A DNA stretch of 64,000 nt from Fischerella sp. PCC 9605 (GTDB taxonomy: Bacteria; Cyanobacteriota; Cyanobacteriia; Cyanobacteriales; Nostocaceae). Of the stretch, positions 43,526 to 53,784 are shown piece after piece. The notes beneath the pieces were generated by a model. The model saw nothing but the letters and a program-made list of their open reading frames with translations. It was not told the DNA's origin and searched no databases. Positions within the stretch are counted from its first letter, which is position 1. The number at the start of each line of letters is the position of its first letter. Location of the stretch: assembly GCF_000517105.1 (NCBI RefSeq), contig NZ_KI912148.1:2668448-2732447 (forward strand), given 5' to 3'. The position numbers were made by a program, and so were the translations under genes.

Positions 43526-46123
43526 TTACAACCAATTTCCTATCAAGACAAACGGTGCCCAATAATAGGGATGGGAAAAATTCGCATCTTGCAAAAATGC
43601 CATTTGGGCTTTTCGCAAAGCTTCCGCTTTACTGGTTCCTGGTTGGCTGAGTTGTTTATAAAACTCTCCCATAAATTTGGCTGTAGATTCGTCTTTGACA
43701 GCCCACAGGGTAGCTAAGGTACTGCGGGCGCGGGAATGGACTGCTACTCCTGCCAATCCCAAGACAGCACGATTATCCCCTTTAGCTGTCTGACAGGCGC
43801 TGAGAACCAATAATTCTATTGGGCTAGCTTCATCTTCCTCTCTGGATTTGATTAATTCGCCCAATTCCTTGACATTAATCTTTTGATCCCAAGCGAGTAT
43901 AAAAGTATCATCAGATTGACTACTAAACTGACCGTGAGTAGCCAAATGCAAAATCGAAAAAGGCTTTGATTGGATAGTTTTTCGTAGGTTGGCGCGAGTA
44001 AATTTTTCATTTAAAAGTTGTTGACTCTTAACTGCCGAGGCAATTTTTTTGACTTCCAAGTGTACTGCCGGTAAGGCTTTAAAGCCTGGACGGGCTTCAC
44101 TCAGTCCCGCTGTAATCACTTTCAAATTATCCTGTTTGAGCGATCGCGCTTGCAACAACTGCATTCCTGGTGAAAGAGCGACGCTATATTTCTCTACCAG
44201 ATACTGTTTGCCATCATGTAAAACAGACATGGGCAGATTTCGCAAGGAACCATCGAGCACAAATGCCAGAGTTTTCACGCCGCTGTTAGCTAACTGAGGT
44301 TCCGCTGGACGAATCAGCCATTCATACAGCTGTTGATACAGCCGCAAACGTTCCTCATTGGAGTAAGCGGGATTGAGGGATTGACGCATCTTTTGGATGC
44401 TGTTTTCGATGTCAGCTTTGGGTAGAGAAATCTTGTAGCTCGAAAGAGATTTTCCGGGAATAGATACAATTACTTCTAAGCGATCGGGCAAAATAATCGG
44501 ATAAATCACCGCTGTTGTCTTAGTCGGATCGATCTGTTCAATCAGCTGTGGTTTGGCTTCTAAACAGGCTTCGCGAAAGAAATTATCTAATTCGGCTAAT
44601 TGCAGGACTTCAATTGTTTCTCGGGCTTGCTTTAAGTTTTCTTGGCTGGGGTTGGATTGTAACAACAGCTCTACAAACTCCCGATAAACGGGTTCTACAC
44701 TTTCTTGAAAGGAAAATTGCACATCCCGATTAATCGCTACCAAGTCACTACGCAAAGTCTTGAGAGCATCGACTGATAATTTGTATGCTGCGATCGCAGC
44801 TTCGGTATCCCCTTGAATTTTGTGGATGCGCCCCATTTGCCAATAAGCTTGGTAGGCAATACTATTAGCGTTAATCTCTTCAGCTATTTGTTGGGCTTGT
44901 TGCGTGAGTTTCAACGCTGGGTCTAGTTGCTGTGTTTGCAGATACAATTCTCCTAGCTGAGTTAAAGCATTGGCTTTGGCGCGCATATCTCCCAATGTTT
45001 CTGCTTGCTTGACTCCACGAGCCAAAATCCGTGCTGCTTCTTGAGAGCGTGCAGACTCTCTTCCATCCTGTTTCGCCAACCGAGAAAGACTGCGGGCAAA
45101 GTTAACAGCTGCATAGACAGATGCGCGAGAGGGGGGAAGGTTGTCTAGTTGAGATTTAATTGGTGCTAATAAAGACTTCGCTTGTTCCCACTGTGAGGTT
45201 TCTGCATAAAGACTGAGTTGGTTCAACTGGGCTTCCACTTGCACCCGGGGATTAGTTGCCTTTGCTGCTGCTTGTTGATAGTAATCCAAAGCTGCTTGCG
45301 TTTGCTGTAAGTCTCTGGCAGTATTTCCCAAGCTAAAAAGAATACTACTGGTGTCTGCGCTAGATTTGAGGCGATCGCTAATTACCAAACTTTGCTTTAA
45401 GACTTCCTGAGATTTTTGTAAATCTCCTACTACCTGTAAAGCCACTCCCAGACTTTGCAACGCTTGTGCTTTTAGTAGGGAATCAGGCTGACTTTGCAGC
45501 TTATTATTGACAGTTGTCAACAACTTCTGCGCTCTGCGATAAAATCCTAAAGAGCGCAAAGCTTGGGATTGGTTAATTTGGCTACCTATTTCTCCGACGC
45601 GATCGCCAGCTTTGGCGTAGGTGCGTTCTGCTTGTTGCCAAGTTTTCAGAGCGTCTTCTGCTTTTCCTTGTGCAAGTTCCAGATTACCTTGAGTATTGAG
45701 AGCCACTGCAAGGATGCCTGTATTTTCCCGATCTTGTTGTAAGAGATTCAGGCTGTTACTAATAGCTTTCTCAGCCTTTTGCCACTCTCCCAATTTTTGA
45801 TAAGCTAAGGAGACATAGCTCAAACTCCAAGCTTGATTAATGATATCTCCTTGGCGCTGAAAAACAGCAGCCGCCTCTTGCCAAACTTTAGCCGCCTCAG
45901 CAAAACGTCCCGCCTCAAGCAGAGTTCTACCTTCATCCAGTCGAGATTTACCATCTTTGACTTGAGATTTGCCGTTATCGGCCACAGCTTTTTCAGTTTT
46001 TAACCTCAATCCCAAATCGGTTTGTGCCAGTACAGGAAAATTGCTGATTGGCAGCAAAAATATCATCAGTCCCCAGCAGCTACTGATGTTTACAAATCTC
46101 GTCAGATGGCGATATTTACGCAT
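43526..46123 (-). CDS. Exported TPR-CHAT protein 2 (caspase-like)
   Basis: An 865-residue paralogue of the neighbour at 38109. Signal peptide CWGLMIFLLPISNFPVLAQ, then about nine TPR units (EGRTLLEAGRFAEAAKVWQEA, LSYVSLAYQKLGEWQKAEKAI, and others). The CHAT domain dyad is intact: His730 in ILHLATHGQFSS and Cys777 in LVLSACQTAKGD. The same YWAPFVLIGNWL end is present. Unlike the paralogue it has no repeat-encoded inserts. Expected location is the periplasm. It lies upstream of tpsB, with the other TPR-CHAT gene downstream, so the transporter gene is bracketed by two putative proteases. Substrate unknown. Confidence 0.9.
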   Translation of the reverse strand: MRKYRHLTRFVNISSCWGLMIFLLPISNFPVLAQTDLGLRLKTEKAVADNGKSQVKDGKSRLDEGRTLLEAGRFAEAAKVWQEAAAVFQRQGDIINQAWSLSYVSLAYQKLGEWQKAEKAISNSLNLLQQDRENTGILAVALNTQGNLELAQGKAEDALKTWQQAERTYAKAGDRVGEIGSQINQSQALRSLGFYRRAQKLLTTVNNKLQSQPDSLLKAQALQSLGVALQVVGDLQKSQEVLKQSLVISDRLKSSADTSSILFSLGNTARDLQQTQAALDYYQQAAAKATNPRVQVEAQLNQLSLYAETSQWEQAKSLLAPIKSQLDNLPPSRASVYAAVNFARSLSRLAKQDGRESARSQEAARILARGVKQAETLGDMRAKANALTQLGELYLQTQQLDPALKLTQQAQQIAEEINANSIAYQAYWQMGRIHKIQGDTEAAIAAYKLSVDALKTLRSDLVAINRDVQFSFQESVEPVYREFVELLLQSNPSQENLKQARETIEVLQLAELDNFFREACLEAKPQLIEQIDPTKTTAVIYPIILPDRLEVIVSIPGKSLSSYKISLPKADIENSIQKMRQSLNPAYSNEERLRLYQQLYEWLIRPAEPQLANSGVKTLAFVLDGSLRNLPMSVLHDGKQYLVEKYSVALSPGMQLLQARSLKQDNLKVITAGLSEARPGFKALPAVHLEVKKIASAVKSQQLLNEKFTRANLRKTIQSKPFSILHLATHGQFSSQSDDTFILAWDQKINVKELGELIKSREEDEASPIELLVLSACQTAKGDNRAVLGLAGVAVHSRARSTLATLWAVKDESTAKFMGEFYKQLSQPGTSKAEALRKAQMAFLQDANFSHPYYWAPFVLIGNWL

Positions 46124-46359
46124 AAAATTTACTATCTTTTTTTTAGTAATAATATCAAGTTCGGTTCATCACTTTATTTTCCCACTGCGATGCTCCGAAG
46201 GAGCGGTCTTTGACCATCGCAACTATTAGATAATACCCCAATTATCAATTACCGACATGAGCGGATAGTATAAGTGTCCAAGCGAACATGATATAAGCGA
46301 CTTTTAAAACCCTTGCAATTTACGCTATTTTCCGCTTCTGCTTTTTGATTTTTGCCTTT

Positions 46360-47676
46360 TTATTTAATTGGAATTTCAATTACAAATTCTGTTCCTTCTC
46401 CTACTTTTGAAAAACAGCTAAGCTTACCTTTGTGCTGTTTTTCCACAATCTGTCGAGAAATTGACAAACCCAGACCAGTTCCTTTACCTACAGCCTTGGT
46501 AGTAAAAAATTGTTCAAATATTCGTTCTTTGACCTCAGGTGATATCCCTGCTCCATTATCTTTTATGGAGATAATAATATGAGTGTTATCCTTTACGGCT
46601 GTAGAAATATGAATCTTGCCTTGAAATTTTTTGCCTTCGTTCAAAATTTTACTAGCAGATTCATCGAAAGCATCTATGGCATTGGAAATAATATTCATAA
46701 ATACTTGATTGAGTTGTCCGGGAAAGCAATCAACTAATGGTAAATTGCCATAGTTCTTAATAACTTCAACATCGAGACGATTTTTATGAATTTGTAGACG
46801 ATACTTGAGGAGTACCAAGGTACTTTCAATACCTTCATGAATATTAAAGGAGGTTTTATGGAAAATATCGGATCTGGAAAAAATGCGTAGACTAGTACTG
46901 ATTTTGTGAATGCGTTCTACACCCACATTCATGGATGAAATCATTTTTGGTATATCTACAATCATCCTTTCCAATTCTATGTCTTTAGCATCTTCGACAA
47001 TTTCCTCAACTGGATGAGGATAAAATTGATGATAGAGTTTTAAATGGTACAAGAGGTCAGATATAAAATTATCCAGAAAGTCTAAACTAGTTCCTATAAA
47101 AGTAAGAGGATTATTAATCTCATGGGCAACACCAGCAACTAACTGACCGAGGGAAGAAATTTTTTCAAATTGTACTAGTTGGAGTTGAGATTCGTGTAAT
47201 TCTTGCTGGGCTTGAGAAAGTTGTGCCGTACGTTCTTGTACTAGCTGCTCTAGTTCCGTATTATAAACTGCAAGTTGTCGCGTCAAAAAACACAGCTTTA
47301 AATGGATATTAATTCTAGCTATAACTTCTTCTGGTTGAAAAGGTTTGGTAATGTAATCTACTGCTCCGAGAGAAAGACCTTTGACCTTATCAATGGTTTC
47401 CGAAAGAGCGGTCATAAAAATTATGGGTATATCCTGAGTTATAGTATTTTCCTTAAGTTTTTGGCAGGTTTCAAACCCATCCATTCCCGGCATCATGACA
47501 TCTAATAAAATCAGGTCGGGGTGAGCATATTCTGCTTGTTCAATCGCACTTTCACCATCAGTGGCAACTAAAATTTCCCATCCCAAGTTGGCAATGGCAC
47601 TACATAGGACTTTCAGATTTGTGGGGTTATCATCAGCAACTAGGATAGTGGCATGTTCAGAGGAACTACTATTCAT
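46360..47676 (-). CDS. Receiver-histidine kinase hybrid
   Basis: A 438-residue soluble protein. An N-terminal receiver domain ([15 protein letters not shown], phospho-acceptor Asp59 in [15 protein letters not shown], Lys in [11 protein letters not shown]) is followed by a coiled coil and a histidine kinase core with His185 in [27 protein letters not shown] (N box), IKDNGAGIS and [13 protein letters not shown]. Its ATG overlaps the stop of the CHASE2 kinase gene by four bases (ATGA), a strong sign of co-translation. The upstream kinase, whose own receiver can pass phosphate, is the natural partner. No DNA-binding output domain is present in either protein. Confidence 0.93.
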   Translation of the reverse strand: MNSSSSEHATILVADDNPTNLKVLCSAIANLGWEILVATDGESAIEQAEYAHPDLILLDVMMPGMDGFETCQKLKENTITQDIPIIFMTALSETIDKVKGLSLGAVDYITKPFQPEEVIARINIHLKLCFLTRQLAVYNTELEQLVQERTAQLSQAQQELHESQLQLVQFEKISSLGQLVAGVAHEINNPLTFIGTSLDFLDNFISDLLYHLKLYHQFYPHPVEEIVEDAKDIELERMIVDIPKMISSMNVGVERIHKISTSLRIFSRSDIFHKTSFNIHEGIESTLVLLKYRLQIHKNRLDVEVIKNYGNLPLVDCFPGQLNQVFMNIISNAIDAFDESASKILNEGKKFQGKIHISTAVKDNTHIIISIKDNGAGISPEVKERIFEQFFTTKAVGKGTGLGLSISRQIVEKQHKGKLSCFSKVGEGTEFVIEIPIK

Positions 47677-50531
47677 GGAATTTCATCCTGGAATGATTTA
47701 ATAAATTCACGAATATTCTTGATTTGAAAGTTGTCTGCAAATTGACGAATTTCCGTAGTAAACGGTAGAAATTTTTCATCTAATTTCTCCAGTTCATCTA
47801 ATAATATCTCTATACCTTGAATATTTCCTCTCATCGCAAAATCTAACAGTCTGTTCAGTTGTGCTGCTGGTGGGGGTATGAATTCTCTCTTGTCAACAGC
47901 AGATGCAGTATGGGGAGATATTTGCTCTTGGTTAGTGGTTTCTGAATAAATCCACTCCAGTTGTAAATATTTCTCGCTCAGCTTCAGCAGGTCGTCAATT
48001 TGTATTGGTTTGGCCAAAAAACCATTCGCTCCAGCTTGCAAGCTTCTGTAGCGGTCAACCTCAAAGACACTGGCAGAGGAAGCAATAATTGGCAGATTTT
48101 GCAGTAATGGTGAACTCCTAATTGCACGGATCATTTCCAAGCCATCCATCAGTGGCATTTTAATATCAGTGAAAATTAAGTCTGGGTGAATTTCCACTAA
48201 TTTATCTAAAGCCTCTTTACCGTTGGTGGCTTCAAAGCATAAGAACCCTATCGATTCGAGTAGTTGGATGACAACGGCACGATTTTCCCATTGGTCATCG
48301 ACAATGAGAACCTTTGGCTTTTTGTCTTTAATACCAATTATCTTTTTATCTTGGACAACGGTGGCTGTTTTTACCCAGTTGCTAGTCAGCAATAAGTCTA
48401 TATCTACCCAAAATTTACTGCCCACGCCAGAAGTACTTTTGACTTGGATTTTACTTCCCATTAATTCAGCTAGTTTGCTGCTAATTGCTAAGCCTAAACC
48501 CGTTCCTTCTGTTCTTTTCTTTTTTTCGCACACCTGTTCAAAAGGCAAAAAAATCTTTTTTATTTGTTCCGGCGTCATCCCCACTCCGGTATCTTCGACT
48601 TGGAATCTCACACGAGTAATTGGGGATTGGGAAGATTCTTTGCCAGCCCCCAATAAAGAGTCCCCAGTCCCTATTACTTCTACTTTGAAAGTAACTTCTC
48701 CATTCTCAGTAAACTTAATGGCATTACCCAGTAAATTAATTAAGATTTGCCGCAAACGTTTTTCGTCAGCGCAAATTCCTTCCGGAAGCTGGGAATCGGC
48801 TTGGTAAGTAAAGGATATGCCTTTTTGAACAGCACGGATTCGACACATTTCCGCCACTGCTGTTAAGAAGGAAGGAAAATGAAAATCACTTTTGTATAGT
48901 TCTAGTTTGCGAGATTCGATTTTGGACAGGTCTAAAATATCGTTGATTAGGGTTAGTAGGTGGGAACCACACTGATGAATGATGTTAATGCCATCCAGTT
49001 CAGATTTCATCAGAGTTGGAGAACGTTGCAGGATTTGTGCGTACCCGAGAATACCGTTGAGGGGTGTACGCAACTCATGACTCATATTGGCGAGAAATTC
49101 GCTTTTGGCAAGGTTTGCAACATCAGCGGCGATTTTGGCTGCTTCTAATTCTTTGGTGCGCTGCTTGACTCTTTGCTCAAGAGTGCGAGAATATTCTTGT
49201 AGTTGCCTGTTGGCTCGTGCTAGTTGAAATTGTTTATAAAAGTTGGTAGTGACAATTGCACTGCCAATTAGAGCCAGCAAGGGCGAAAATGAAGGAATCC
49301 ACCAACCGGCAAGAAATGCGAGATAGCCAGTACTTAAGATAATTGATATTGCAAATGTTATCCCAAGAATCAGCAATCCTCGAAATCGTTGCTGACGGTT
49401 GGAGTTGATATACAACAAGCGCCAAGTCAGACCGCTACTAATAAAAGACCAGCACACGATCCACAGCCACTCTGCATGATAAGACCAAATTCGCATCAGA
49501 GGCCGTCCATCGATTGCTGCACTTAACATTTGGCTGGTTAAATTGGCGTGAACCACCACCCCTGGCATCGGTACTCCACTATACAGTGTATTCTTGCTGT
49601 AGAGTGCTTTCTTGTTGTAGCCTACGTGAAAGGCATCATTGATGCTCTTGGCTGTGGTGCCAATCAAAACTATGCGATCGCGTATCAGTTCCGGGTCTAC
49701 AGAACCATTTAACACTTCCCCCAAAGTAACGATATCAAAGCGATCCTGAAAGCCCCGGTAGTTGAGTAAAATTTGATATCCTCCGATATCTGCTCTTTGA
49801 TAATTAAATTCCTTGCCATTGAGGGGTGTAAATACTGCTTTACCCAACTGTAGAGCATCCCCAGTGTGATCTAGGGTTTTTAAGGAAATGCCTTTATTTT
49901 CTAGATAAATCAAGCTCAAGCGGGCCGCTAATCCCAAAAAAATTTCACCTTTGTTATTACCAGCAGACAGCAAGCCCCGTCGTACTTTGCCATCTGTATC
50001 CTCAACCAAATCTACAAGAGCTACTTGGTCTTTTTGCAACAGGGTAGGAGGTGGAGGCACATGTTTTCCCGCCAGTTTCATGACACCAATTAAGTTCGGT
50101 GTAGACTTCATCACCGCAACTAATTTCTCATGACCTGGTTCTACGGGCAAATTGCGATAAATATTTAAGCCAATGACTGCTGGTTTTTGTGCTTTGAGCT
50201 TGATAAGCAAATCAGCTAAGACACCATCAGGAATCGGCCACTTATTAACTTGGGAGATGTCTTTTTCATCAATCGCGACGATGAGAATGCGCTTTTCGCG
50301 TGGTTCTAAGGGACGCAGATTATAAAATTGCTCCAGGGTTTGCCACTCCAGTAGTTGGAACAATCCAGCCATCTCCCCAGCAATCACACAAAGCGCCACA
50401 CTAGGAGCTGTAATCAGTATATAGCGCCACTGCGCTTTAATCACCCTACGGATGAGTATAGATTTCCACAGCGGCGAGACACGTCGAAGTAAGGTTTTCC
50501 AATTAAACCGCATTATACTTTTGCTTGGCAT
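47673..50531 (-). CDS. CHASE2-domain hybrid histidine kinase
   Basis: A 952-residue membrane sensor. An N-terminal membrane helix lies at about 38-60, then CHASE2 (about 62-340; [52 protein letters not shown]), three membrane helices (about 355-435), a coiled coil, HisKA with His485 in [19 protein letters not shown], HATPase ([28 protein letters not shown]), a receiver ([25 protein letters not shown]), and a C-terminal helical tail lacking a clear HPt histidine. A 20-residue repeat-encoded insert sits between two strands of the ATPase domain ([20 protein letters not shown]). Its sensor is of the same type as in the CHAT-CHASE2 protein of this cluster. Confidence 0.93.
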   Translation of the reverse strand: MPSKSIMRFNWKTLLRRVSPLWKSILIRRVIKAQWRYILITAPSVALCVIAGEMAGLFQLLEWQTLEQFYNLRPLEPREKRILIVAIDEKDISQVNKWPIPDGVLADLLIKLKAQKPAVIGLNIYRNLPVEPGHEKLVAVMKSTPNLIGVMKLAGKHVPPPPTLLQKDQVALVDLVEDTDGKVRRGLLSAGNNKGEIFLGLAARLSLIYLENKGISLKTLDHTGDALQLGKAVFTPLNGKEFNYQRADIGGYQILLNYRGFQDRFDIVTLGEVLNGSVDPELIRDRIVLIGTTAKSINDAFHVGYNKKALYSKNTLYSGVPMPGVVVHANLTSQMLSAAIDGRPLMRIWSYHAEWLWIVCWSFISSGLTWRLLYINSNRQQRFRGLLILGITFAISIILSTGYLAFLAGWWIPSFSPLLALIGSAIVTTNFYKQFQLARANRQLQEYSRTLEQRVKQRTKELEAAKIAADVANLAKSEFLANMSHELRTPLNGILGYAQILQRSPTLMKSELDGINIIHQCGSHLLTLINDILDLSKIESRKLELYKSDFHFPSFLTAVAEMCRIRAVQKGISFTYQADSQLPEGICADEKRLRQILINLLGNAIKFTENGEVTFKVEVIGTGDSLLGAGKESSQSPITRVRFQVEDTGVGMTPEQIKKIFLPFEQVCEKKKRTEGTGLGLAISSKLAELMGSKIQVKSTSGVGSKFWVDIDLLLTSNWVKTATVVQDKKIIGIKDKKPKVLIVDDQWENRAVVIQLLESIGFLCFEATNGKEALDKLVEIHPDLIFTDIKMPLMDGLEMIRAIRSSPLLQNLPIIASSASVFEVDRYRSLQAGANGFLAKPIQIDDLLKLSEKYLQLEWIYSETTNQEQISPHTASAVDKREFIPPPAAQLNRLLDFAMRGNIQGIEILLDELEKLDEKFLPFTTEIRQFADNFQIKNIREFIKSFQDEIP
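48616..48674. repeat. STRR-like insert in the kinase ATPase domain
   Basis: GGGGATTGGGAAG, CCCCCAATAAAG and AGTCCCCAGTCCC words, like those in spacers here (for example 43141-43180), occur in frame between the strands ending KVEVI and starting [10 protein letters not shown]. Sister kinases normally join these strands by a short turn. Confidence 0.65.
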
Positions 50532-50644
50532 AAGGCATAGGGGAAGTATTTAAATGGGTGGAAGGAATTCACCTGTGCTTATCCCCTAATCTGCTTATCC
50601 GGTTTATCAAGTTGGAAGGTAAATGCGTATTATTCTTCAATCAG

Positions 50645-51361
50645 TTAATTAATCAGGGGTGCATCGGCGATCGCATTCAAACCCACAGAATCTAATAGTT
50701 GTTGCCAGGAAACTGTGATGGTTGCATTCTGAGGTTGGGCTTGCTTTAATCGGGCAAGTTCAGAGGCGGTGTCATACCAAACGCCACTTTTAGCTAGGCG
50801 AGAAACCAACTCCAAGGAAGTAGACACATGGCCTTGATGTTTCAAGTGGACAGGCGGTTGAACTCGCTGAATCCATCCATTTACCAACGGACTATCCGGC
50901 TCTAATTGAGCAGAGCAAATCATCGCCAAAGACCATTGATAATTTTTACCTGTCTTGAGTGCAGCCACATGCTGAGGGAGTTTGATTGCCATTACACCAG
51001 GTTTTTCTGGCAAGTTGATAGTAGTTTGGTAGTGGTTTTTGGCTTGTTCATCTTGCAAACTAAACAATGCTTTTTTGGCGGTAGTTTGCGGAATATAGAC
51101 AAGTATTGTCGGACGCTCTTTTACTGTGAACCCAATTTTGCTTGATGGAAGTACAGGTGTTACCGAGACCTTATCGTTTGTTGTCTGAGCAGACAGGCAG
51201 TTGTTACTGCTACTATCCCGGGAAGCTCCACCTGTGGAATCCCTGGGTGCAAGTATTCGTGGGGGTCTGAAAGTCACTTGGGCTACACTCGGCATGACCC
51301 CCATAGAGATAAAAGACAATGACAATAACAGGGCGCTTCCTAACAGACGGTATTTGGACAT
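50645..51361 (-). CDS. DUF928 family exported protein (copy 2)
   Basis: A 238-residue protein from the ATG at 51359-51361, chosen because a good signal peptide follows (YRLLGSALLLSLSFISMGVMPSVAQ); two in-frame ATGs lie 7 and 12 codons upstream. The DUF928 core is visible: TPVLPSSKIGFTVKERPTILVYIPQ, ALFSLQDEQ, GVMAIKLPQH, LKTGKNYQWSLAMIC, and the helical VSRLAKSGVWYDTASELARLK with the LLDSVGL tail. It is diverged from copy 1 but has the same layout. It is the first gene of the minus-strand cluster, 113 bases before the CHASE2 kinase. Confidence 0.85.
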   Translation of the reverse strand: MSKYRLLGSALLLSLSFISMGVMPSVAQVTFRPPRILAPRDSTGGASRDSSSNNCLSAQTTNDKVSVTPVLPSSKIGFTVKERPTILVYIPQTTAKKALFSLQDEQAKNHYQTTINLPEKPGVMAIKLPQHVAALKTGKNYQWSLAMICSAQLEPDSPLVNGWIQRVQPPVHLKHQGHVSTSLELVSRLAKSGVWYDTASELARLKQAQPQNATITVSWQQLLDSVGLNAIADAPLIN

Positions 51362-51397
51362 AGATTTACGCGGTTCTTGCATACAGTGTCTTTCCAA

Positions 51398-51924
51398 CCG
51401 ATATTTACAATTTCGATATCAACTCCTATGTATTCACAGGTAGCAAAATACCAATCGTCATATATAGTTTCGTATCTTTTTTTCCCAGATTAGATTATCA
51501 GTAAAGCAAGCGTGTTGTCAAAAATTAAGAATTAACTTGCAAAGAAATCAACAGCTTGTTGTCAATAAAATATCAGGTTCTAGCCAGTTTAACTTAAGTC
51601 CTAGAAATTCTGTAGACTGTTAGTCGTTAAATACTATTTATAGTTCAAATAGAAGATATTTTTTGCCTATTCTTAGGCTTAATTATGTTTAAAAATATAC
51701 ATTATTCTCAAATTATTATATCCCATTTCGCTGACTGAATTTTTTCTATACTTATAATAACTTTACAAAAAATTTTCCTCAACCACTAGATATGCTGCTG
51801 ATATGCAGTTGATATAAGTATATCTACGTATTAAAAAAATAAATACAAGTATATTAATTATGTCAAAAACTATTGAATTCATTTAACATTAATTAAATAG
51901 AACGTAGTAAGGCAGAAGATTTTC
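51398..51924. promoter_or_regulatory. AT-rich divergent control region
   Basis: A gene-free 527 bases between the minus-strand cluster and the plus-strand protease genes. It is very AT-rich, with GATATGC repeated twice at 51789-51810 (GATATGCTGCTGATATGC) and followed by GATATAAGTATATC. Promoters for both directions must be here. No canonical box can be chosen with confidence. The words AGTAAGGCAGAAGATTTTCA just before the protease start recur before its paralogue. Confidence 0.5.
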
Positions 51925-53631
51925 ATGATTCTGAAGATACAGCGTTTCTTGTCAGTTGCAAAACTTACAATGAAAAAGATTAATCATCAGAAATCTCCCA
52001 TATACAGTCGCATAAATAAAGTCAAGCAAGCTACTTGTCGTGGGAAGTTGTTTTTGTTAGGATTACTTATTTGTGCGGCAATTATTGGTAATTTCCAGCT
52101 AGCGCAAGCACAAAACACAACATATACTACCACTGATTCAAAAACGACAGCAAAATTCCAGATTTACTACGGCCCTGAGACCACCCTAGACCAGATGATT
52201 GGCACGGAGTTAGCAGGGAAGATATGGAGCCAATACCTTGGCGATAATGTCACTATTAAGCTGTTTGCTTCGACTACCAGTGGGTTGCCTAAAAATGTTC
52301 TTGGCTCTTCAACAGCAGAGATGCTAAAAAACAGGCATTCATACGAGGAACTTTACAAACAATTGTCTGTAGATAAAAAATCACCAAATGATTTTACTGC
52401 TGACCAAAACCGTTTGAAGTTTCCTTATCTGAGTGTGATGCTCAATGGTAAGGTCATAGAAAATGTTGACAAAACAAACATCACCCGTGCTAATGCCAAA
52501 GCCTTAGGGTTCCTTTCCGGCACAGATACTACTGATTTTGATGGTCATATTGTACTAAGTAAAGACCTAACTAACATAAGTAATGTAAATACATTGTCAT
52601 GGAGTTATAACTACAGCAATAACGAGATTCCACTTAGCAGCTTAGACTATTTGACTACAATGGTACATGAAATAGGTCATATCTTAGGCTTTGTCAGTGG
52701 AATAGATAATCCCCACTTAGAAGCGGCGCTAAGAGATACAGAGCATCCGATTACAGATGATGTGATAGATAAGATTTTCACTCCACTAGACCTAGAGCGC
52801 TTCTCTGATACAAGCAAAAACCAGGTAATAAAATATGACAGTGGCAAGTACTCCTGGACAGGAATACCAGATTTATCAATTGGTGGCAATCCTTTCTTAA
52901 CCTTTGATAAAGGTAATTCAACAGTTGAGAAAACAGCAACAGGAGAAGAGACTTCCTTAGGTGGCGATGGGGAACAGGGTTCTCACTGGAAAAAAGGTAC
53001 AGATGGCATCATGGATCCCTATCTGCAAACAGGTAAAAGAGAGGTAATCACACATATTGATCTCACCGCATTGGATTTAATGGGTTGGGATGTGCGATCG
53101 CCAGCTATGGACTTAGAGCAATTAGCACAGAAGCTACCAACTCTATACAAGGAAGCCAAGAAAACAGCGGAAGATAAGATGGCAAATGCCTCTACTTGGT
53201 TTCTGCTTTCTCCCCCAGAACTGGTAAACCCGGTAGGGGGTGACGCCAACGTCACCTATACTATAGGTGAAGGCGATAGTCAGTCCTGTAGCTCAAACAA
53301 CGGTGTGACGTATTGCTATAACTCAAGCGGTAGTACATCCTGTAGCTCGGACAATGGTGTGACGTCTTGCATTTCCGAGACTGGTGAAGTCAAGACTTTC
53401 TCACCGTCTTCACTAGACCCATCTCTAGAAACATATTGTCAAGATTCAAAAAATCAGTCCAAGCCCGATTGCTTATTATGGCGTTCCTCTGGTTCCCATA
53501 AATATTGGGACGCATATTACCAAAAACTGATTTTTCTTAGCCAAAAATGGCTGCCAAATGAAACAACAACCTCTGATGCCAAAACCGTGTCAGAAGTATT
53601 TGCTACTCTGGGTCTGGTGGGCTACAAATAA
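51925..53631 (+). CDS. Exported HExxH zinc metalloprotease, tandem copy 1
   Basis: A 568-residue protein. A basic N-terminus is followed by a late signal peptide (KLFLLGLLICAAIIGNFQLAQAQ, about 34-56). A catalytic region follows with the zinc motif HEIGHILGF (His248-Gly251-His252) and, after it, VSGIDNPHL. Segments ARANAKALGFL, DGHIVLSKDLTN and DLTALDLMGWDVRSPAMDLEQL are shared with the paralogue. It looks like the cyanobacterial exported metalloprotease family NF038122; that name is from memory. Near the C-terminus is a Cys/Ser-rich doublet (SCSSNNGVTYC, SCSSDNGVTSC). The ATG is supported by conservation of the first 25 residues with copy 2. Substrate unknown. Confidence 0.85.
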   Translation: MILKIQRFLSVAKLTMKKINHQKSPIYSRINKVKQATCRGKLFLLGLLICAAIIGNFQLAQAQNTTYTTTDSKTTAKFQIYYGPETTLDQMIGTELAGKIWSQYLGDNVTIKLFASTTSGLPKNVLGSSTAEMLKNRHSYEELYKQLSVDKKSPNDFTADQNRLKFPYLSVMLNGKVIENVDKTNITRANAKALGFLSGTDTTDFDGHIVLSKDLTNISNVNTLSWSYNYSNNEIPLSSLDYLTTMVHEIGHILGFVSGIDNPHLEAALRDTEHPITDDVIDKIFTPLDLERFSDTSKNQVIKYDSGKYSWTGIPDLSIGGNPFLTFDKGNSTVEKTATGEETSLGGDGEQGSHWKKGTDGIMDPYLQTGKREVITHIDLTALDLMGWDVRSPAMDLEQLAQKLPTLYKEAKKTAEDKMANASTWFLLSPPELVNPVGGDANVTYTIGEGDSQSCSSNNGVTYCYNSSGSTSCSSDNGVTSCISETGEVKTFSPSSLDPSLETYCQDSKNQSKPDCLLWRSSGSHKYWDAYYQKLIFLSQKWLPNETTTSDAKTVSEVFATLGLVGYK

Positions 53632-53784
53632 AGGTGGATTGATTTACCTCTCCCCTAGTAAGGAAGAAAAGGGGATTACGTTTGTCCTAAGAGAATTGCT
53701 AGAACTATTCTTTCTATACTTTAAAAATTATCAGATGCATACTACCACTCACTTTTACAGAGGATAGTAAGGCTGAAGATTTTC

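Noticed and set aside
48223-48807. 194-codon plus-strand frame inside the CHASE2 kinase gene
   Set aside because: Antisense shadow of the kinase and receiver domains.
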